From: Phil1 sp964612925
Lineage (GTDB): Bacteria > Bacillota > Clostridia > Christensenellales > CAG-138
Direction: 5' to 3'
Length of the DNA stretch: 64,000 bases
Assembly (NCBI GenBank): GCA_964612925.1
Contig: CAZTFU010000005.1
Location: 1 to 64,000, forward strand
The first letter of the stretch is position 1. Each line of letters opens with the position of its first letter. Under the pieces are notes generated by a model. That model saw only the letters and a program-made list of their open reading frames with translations, did not search any database and was not told the DNA's origin. Position numbers and translations under genes: made by a program. Of this stretch, positions 61,297-64,000 are shown in pieces.

Positions 61297-61482
61297 ATGT
61301 TACAGCGAAGGCCGGCAACAGTATATGTAAAAAGGCGGTGCGTAAAACGAAAGACGCTACGCTCCGCCGTGCTGTTCATGCTGATTCTTATTGTGCTTCT
61401 GTGCTGCGATATCAATTTTTTGCTTGCCGTAATGCTAAGCGGTGCAACCGTTGTGGCACTTAGGCTGCTTACCCTGCCATGA
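61297..61482 (+). CDS. Small hydrophobic membrane protein
   Basis: This 61-residue protein has a basic N-terminus (RRPATVYVKRRCVKRKTLR) and two closely spaced hydrophobic stretches (about 23-36 and 41-58). A strong AAGGAGGG lies 6 nt before the ATG, which argues for a real gene. It is flanked by convergent and divergent genes and has no known family. The function is unknown. Confidence 0.6.
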   Translation: MLQRRPATVYVKRRCVKRKTLRSAVLFMLILIVLLCCDINFLLAVMLSGATVVALRLLTLP

Positions 61483-61485
61483 TGT

Positions 61486-62679
61486 TCAGTGGCACTGCTT
61501 CATCAATTCGCCGGCCCATTCTTCAATGCTTACGGTGTGGCTGCCCGTTTGGTACAGCAGTGCCTTTATCACCGTATTCCCCTTTTGCAGTATCACCGTG
61601 GGCATGTGCGTATTATCATAATATGCGCTTTGATAATCTGCGCCCATGTCGCTAAGCTCTATCACCTCATAGTTTTTCTTTAACCTTGCTGCGCGTGCAA
61701 GTTCCTTTGCGGCGGCCCTTGCCAAACCTTCACTTGCCATGGAATAATAATCCACCATAAGCCCGCCCGAAAATTCCGTACCGTCGCTTTGCTTAACGGT
61801 AGCCGTTTCGCGGTAGACGATTATATCCTTCGCAAGCAAATCGTTGCGCCGCTGAACCTTATCCGAGTTCAAAAGGTTTGTGTTGTGGTATTCCCCGTCA
61901 ACAATATCCGCTATTGTGGCAAAGGGAAGTTCTTCCGTATATTGCGAAAGCGGAACATCGTTCTTGCCCGATGCATCATCGCTCCACCTTATAAGGAACA
62001 TACATGCCGCCGCTATTGCCGCAAGTGCGAACACCACCCTCGGCACGATATGCGCGGCGCTGCTGCGCCTTACCCTGTTTGCGATGCTTTCGCCGTTATT
62101 CAGCCTGCGCTTTATTTTTTGCAGCATAATAAGCTTCTTTATTTCAAATGTAATGTCTGCCGTTATCAATGCCGCACAAAGCAGCACAAGATCCGAACCT
62201 ATCGCGAGCATACTCGGCAATATCAGGCCCGAAAGTCTCAGCACGGGATATACCAATAGCCAAAAACCGAGTATGACCACGTTTACAAGCTGATCCATTA
62301 CGACCTTTTTCAACGCCATGCTTCTTATCTCCGCATCCGTATTCAGCTCTTGCGCCGCACTGTCCTCACAGCGGTATATATGCGTGCCGTTCCACGAATC
62401 GACATACTCCCACCCAAGTTCTGCGCAAAGTGCAATCTTGTCGGCATCGGGCCTTGTGCCGTTATCACCGAAAATGCCGCCGCGTCTTTCTTCCATGTCA
62501 GCCCTGTAGCGCACTTGGCGCGCTTCTCCGCGTTCAAACGATGCAAAGCCCGCAAATAAGGCGTCCTTTTTAACGTGCAGGCCTTCGCTTGCCATCGTTT
62601 CAAAATATGTTTGCAGCCCCTCAATATCATAATTCGAGCAGGGCAACATCCGTATTATCCGTCTTTCACGCTTTGCCAT
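61486..62679 (-). CDS. DUF2812 membrane protein
   Basis: This 397-residue protein starts with a DUF2812 domain (SNYDIEGLQTYFETMASEG to about residue 110; LGWEYVDSWNGTHIY is characteristic). Three or four membrane helices (about 130-250) and an extracytoplasmic C-terminal part with no recognised domain follow. GGAGG is 9 nt before the ATG at 62679. It overlaps the PadR gene by 14 nt. PadR/DUF2812 pairs are frequent in Clostridia and are thought to respond to membrane-active compounds. Confidence 0.85.
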   Translation of the reverse strand: MAKRERRIIRMLPCSNYDIEGLQTYFETMASEGLHVKKDALFAGFASFERGEARQVRYRADMEERRGGIFGDNGTRPDADKIALCAELGWEYVDSWNGTHIYRCEDSAAQELNTDAEIRSMALKKVVMDQLVNVVILGFWLLVYPVLRLSGLILPSMLAIGSDLVLLCAALITADITFEIKKLIMLQKIKRRLNNGESIANRVRRSSAAHIVPRVVFALAAIAAACMFLIRWSDDASGKNDVPLSQYTEELPFATIADIVDGEYHNTNLLNSDKVQRRNDLLAKDIIVYRETATVKQSDGTEFSGGLMVDYYSMASEGLARAAAKELARAARLKKNYEVIELSDMGADYQSAYYDNTHMPTVILQKGNTVIKALLYQTGSHTVSIEEWAGELMKQCH

Positions 62680-62992
62680 AATACATTTCCTCCGTTCTTG
62701 CATCGTCTGCCATTGTTTCAAGCCGTCTCAGTTCCGCACGATATGCCCCGCGCCCCTTATCGGTTATGCAATAGGTACGCTTGCGACCGTCAACCTGCGT
62801 TTCCGCTATGTACCCCTCCGCCTCGAATTTAGCAAGCACGGTATACAATGTTGCAGGCCCTATCTTTATTCTGTCGGCAGTTTTATCCTGCACAAAATGC
62901 ACAACCTCCGTGCCGCACATAGGTCCGCGCATAAGTGCCATAAGTACATAAAACATTGATTCGGTCAGGTTTTCCATCGCCTTTTTCGGCAT
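62666..62992 (-). CDS. PadR-family transcriptional regulator
   Basis: This 108-residue winged-helix protein contains MFYVLMALMRGPMCGTEVVHF, IGPATLYTVLAKFEAEGYI and VDGRKRTYCITDKGR, the PadR recognition helix and wing. GGGAGG is 8 nt before the ATG at 62992; a longer frame to 63073 runs over the promoter. It is coupled to the DUF2812 gene and probably represses its own transcript through iterated CGATAT sites. Confidence 0.93.
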   Translation of the reverse strand: MPKKAMENLTESMFYVLMALMRGPMCGTEVVHFVQDKTADRIKIGPATLYTVLAKFEAEGYIAETQVDGRKRTYCITDKGRGAYRAELRRLETMADDARTEEMYYGKA

Positions 62993-63013
62993 TGTTATAT
63001 CCTCCCTGTCGGG

Positions 63014-63073
63014 TCGATATCGTTTATCGATATCGTGTAACGATATTATATGCTGCACCTCTTCTGCTGTCAA
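63014..63073 (-). promoter_or_regulatory. padR promoter with iterated CGATAT operator
   Basis: On the minus strand a perfect -35 TTGACA (63068-63073) and -10 TATAAT (63045-63050) have a 17-bp spacer. TCGATATCG occurs at 63014-63022 and 63027-63035, and a third half-site ACGATATT lies at 63040-63047, covering the start point and the edge of the -10. This is a likely autorepression operator. Confidence 0.8.
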
Positions 63074-63221
63074 GGAATATAAGCTTTACACCGCGTTCAT
63101 CCTGTTGCCACGGTTTAATTAAATGTACTGTTGACCTTTAGTTTGTGAATGTTATAATTAAAGCAAGAAAAGGTTCTTCCATCCTTTTCCCTAATAATTT
63201 ATAAGGAGCGATATAACCAAT

Positions 63222-64000
63222 ATGAAAACAGTAGTAGTCGATGCCGCAAAAAGCTTTGCTGATTCTCAAGCACCCATGCCCGCCGCGGGTGGAAAATGGG
63301 TAACCGTAAAGGTTAAGGACTGCGCCATTTGCGGGTCGGACAATATGTTCTGGCTCAATTACGGCGGACTTGGCTTTACTCCCGGCCACGAATTTGCGGG
63401 ATATATTGAAGATGGCGGCGAATACGGCTTTGAAAAGGGCACAAAGGTGCTTGCGGCCGAATTCAATTCCTGCGGCGAATGCGAATTCTGCCGCGCCGGT
63501 CAGGAACAGCTTTGTGCACAGATGATGCTTGATAATCCGGGCGTATCCGCTCCCGGTGCATACGGTCAGTATGTCAGGGTTCGCGGCGATTATGTTATAC
63601 CCATGCCCGAGGATATGTCCACAAGGCTTGGTGCGATAGTTGAACCCGTTGCCGTATCATTGCACGGAGTAAAATATCTTAACATACAGAAGGGTGAGGA
63701 TGTGCTTGTTTCGGGCAACGGCCCCATCGGCATATATGCCGCGGCATGTGCAAAGCTACTTGGCGCGGGCAAGGTCATAATGACGGGGCGCAGCCAATCC
63801 CGCGTTGATTTCTGCAATACGTTCGACTTTGTTGACGTTTGCCTTTCCGTAAAGGATCCAGAATATGCGGAAAAGATCAAGGCTTATACGCCCGCGGGCG
63901 GCTTTAAGCACATAATAGACTGCGTTGGTGTTGATGATTACGATTCGCTTCTCGGCCTTGCAAAGTCGGGTGCGACCATAGTAATGCTCGGTATGCACGC
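63222..64000 (+). CDS. Zinc-dependent alcohol/polyol dehydrogenase (partial, 3' end outside window)
   Basis: The reading frame is open from the ATG at 63222 to the window end (259 residues visible). It has the medium-chain dehydrogenase pattern: CAICGSDN with the catalytic-zinc Cys, PGHEFAGYI, a structural zinc lobe CGECEFCRAGQEQLC and a Rossmann VSGNGPIGIYAA. A sorbitol- or butanediol-type substrate is plausible but not determined. AAGGAG lies 13 nt before the ATG. It is divergent from the PadR gene. Confidence 0.85.
   Translation, partial: MKTVVVDAAKSFADSQAPMPAAGGKWVTVKVKDCAICGSDNMFWLNYGGLGFTPGHEFAGYIEDGGEYGFEKGTKVLAAEFNSCGECEFCRAGQEQLCAQMMLDNPGVSAPGAYGQYVRVRGDYVIPMPEDMSTRLGAIVEPVAVSLHGVKYLNIQKGEDVLVSGNGPIGIYAAACAKLLGAGKVIMTGRSQSRVDFCNTFDFVDVCLSVKDPEYAEKIKAYTPAGGFKHIIDCVGVDDYDSLLGLAKSGATIVMLGMH

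Overview
The window reads as the chromosome of an anaerobic member of the Clostridia (Bacillota). The basis is its gene content: a trimeric [FeFe]-hydrogenase with a sensory hydrogenase, NfnAB, LonA plus LonB, PadR modules, a Y-family polymerase with a YolD-like partner, a tig-clpP-clpX cluster, strong AGGAGG ribosome binding sites, and a Gram-positive type LexA box. The exact genus cannot be read from the sequence. No prophage, CRISPR array, rRNA or complete transposase gene was seen. The accessory DNA consists of short repeats and two MITE-like elements.

Layout. 1-4370: tRNA-Val(CAC), a PadR/DUF4097 pair, recO and a MATE exporter. 4450-6846: a minus-strand operon (YitT membrane protein, DUF2284 protein, cysteine-rich small protein, hypothetical) behind a cobalamin riboswitch with a transcription terminator. 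6907-13302: a second MATE exporter, an L-cysteine desulfidase-like enzyme with a second YitT protein, a GNAT enzyme and an anchored beta-propeller protein. 13359-25410: a LysR regulator, then a hydrogen and electron-transfer region: a degenerate APH-fold kinase, a small [2Fe-2S] protein, a PAS-containing sensory [FeFe]-hydrogenase, a SpoIIE/PP2C phosphatase, hydCBA of an electron-bifurcating hydrogenase, a second [2Fe-2S] protein, and nfnAB. 25418-37460: lon, engB, a zinc-ribbon protein, a metallophosphoesterase, uraA behind a translated-leader attenuator, clpX-clpP-tig, an SGNH hydrolase and lonB. 37480-48024: tldD/pmbA, an SOS-type Y-polymerase operon, an aldo/keto reductase, a WG-repeat protein and the threonine-to-glycine pair tdh-kbl, bracketed by two copies of a structured repeat. 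48046-59235: a psuGK/GNAT/lipoprotein/pncB/lgt run and the rod-shape genes mreB-mreC-mreD-mrdA. 59335-64000: a second MITE, an ABC importer pair, a PadR/DUF2812 pair and a partial zinc dehydrogenase.

How the genes work together. HydABC couples H2 to NAD(H) and ferredoxin, NfnAB couples NADH and ferredoxin to NADP(H), and the sensory hydrogenase with its phosphatase and pseudokinase is a plausible H2-responsive signalling arm. The most interesting regions are the B12-riboswitch operon of poorly characterised metal-binding and membrane proteins, the pyrBI-like attenuator in front of uraA, and an interspersed multi-hairpin element whose two copies show compensatory stem changes. One copy of that element was split by a 281-bp MITE whose ends and TA target duplication can be read directly from the empty homologue.

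Maturases HydE/F/G, a substrate-binding protein for the ABC pair, and other cobalamin genes are not in the window.
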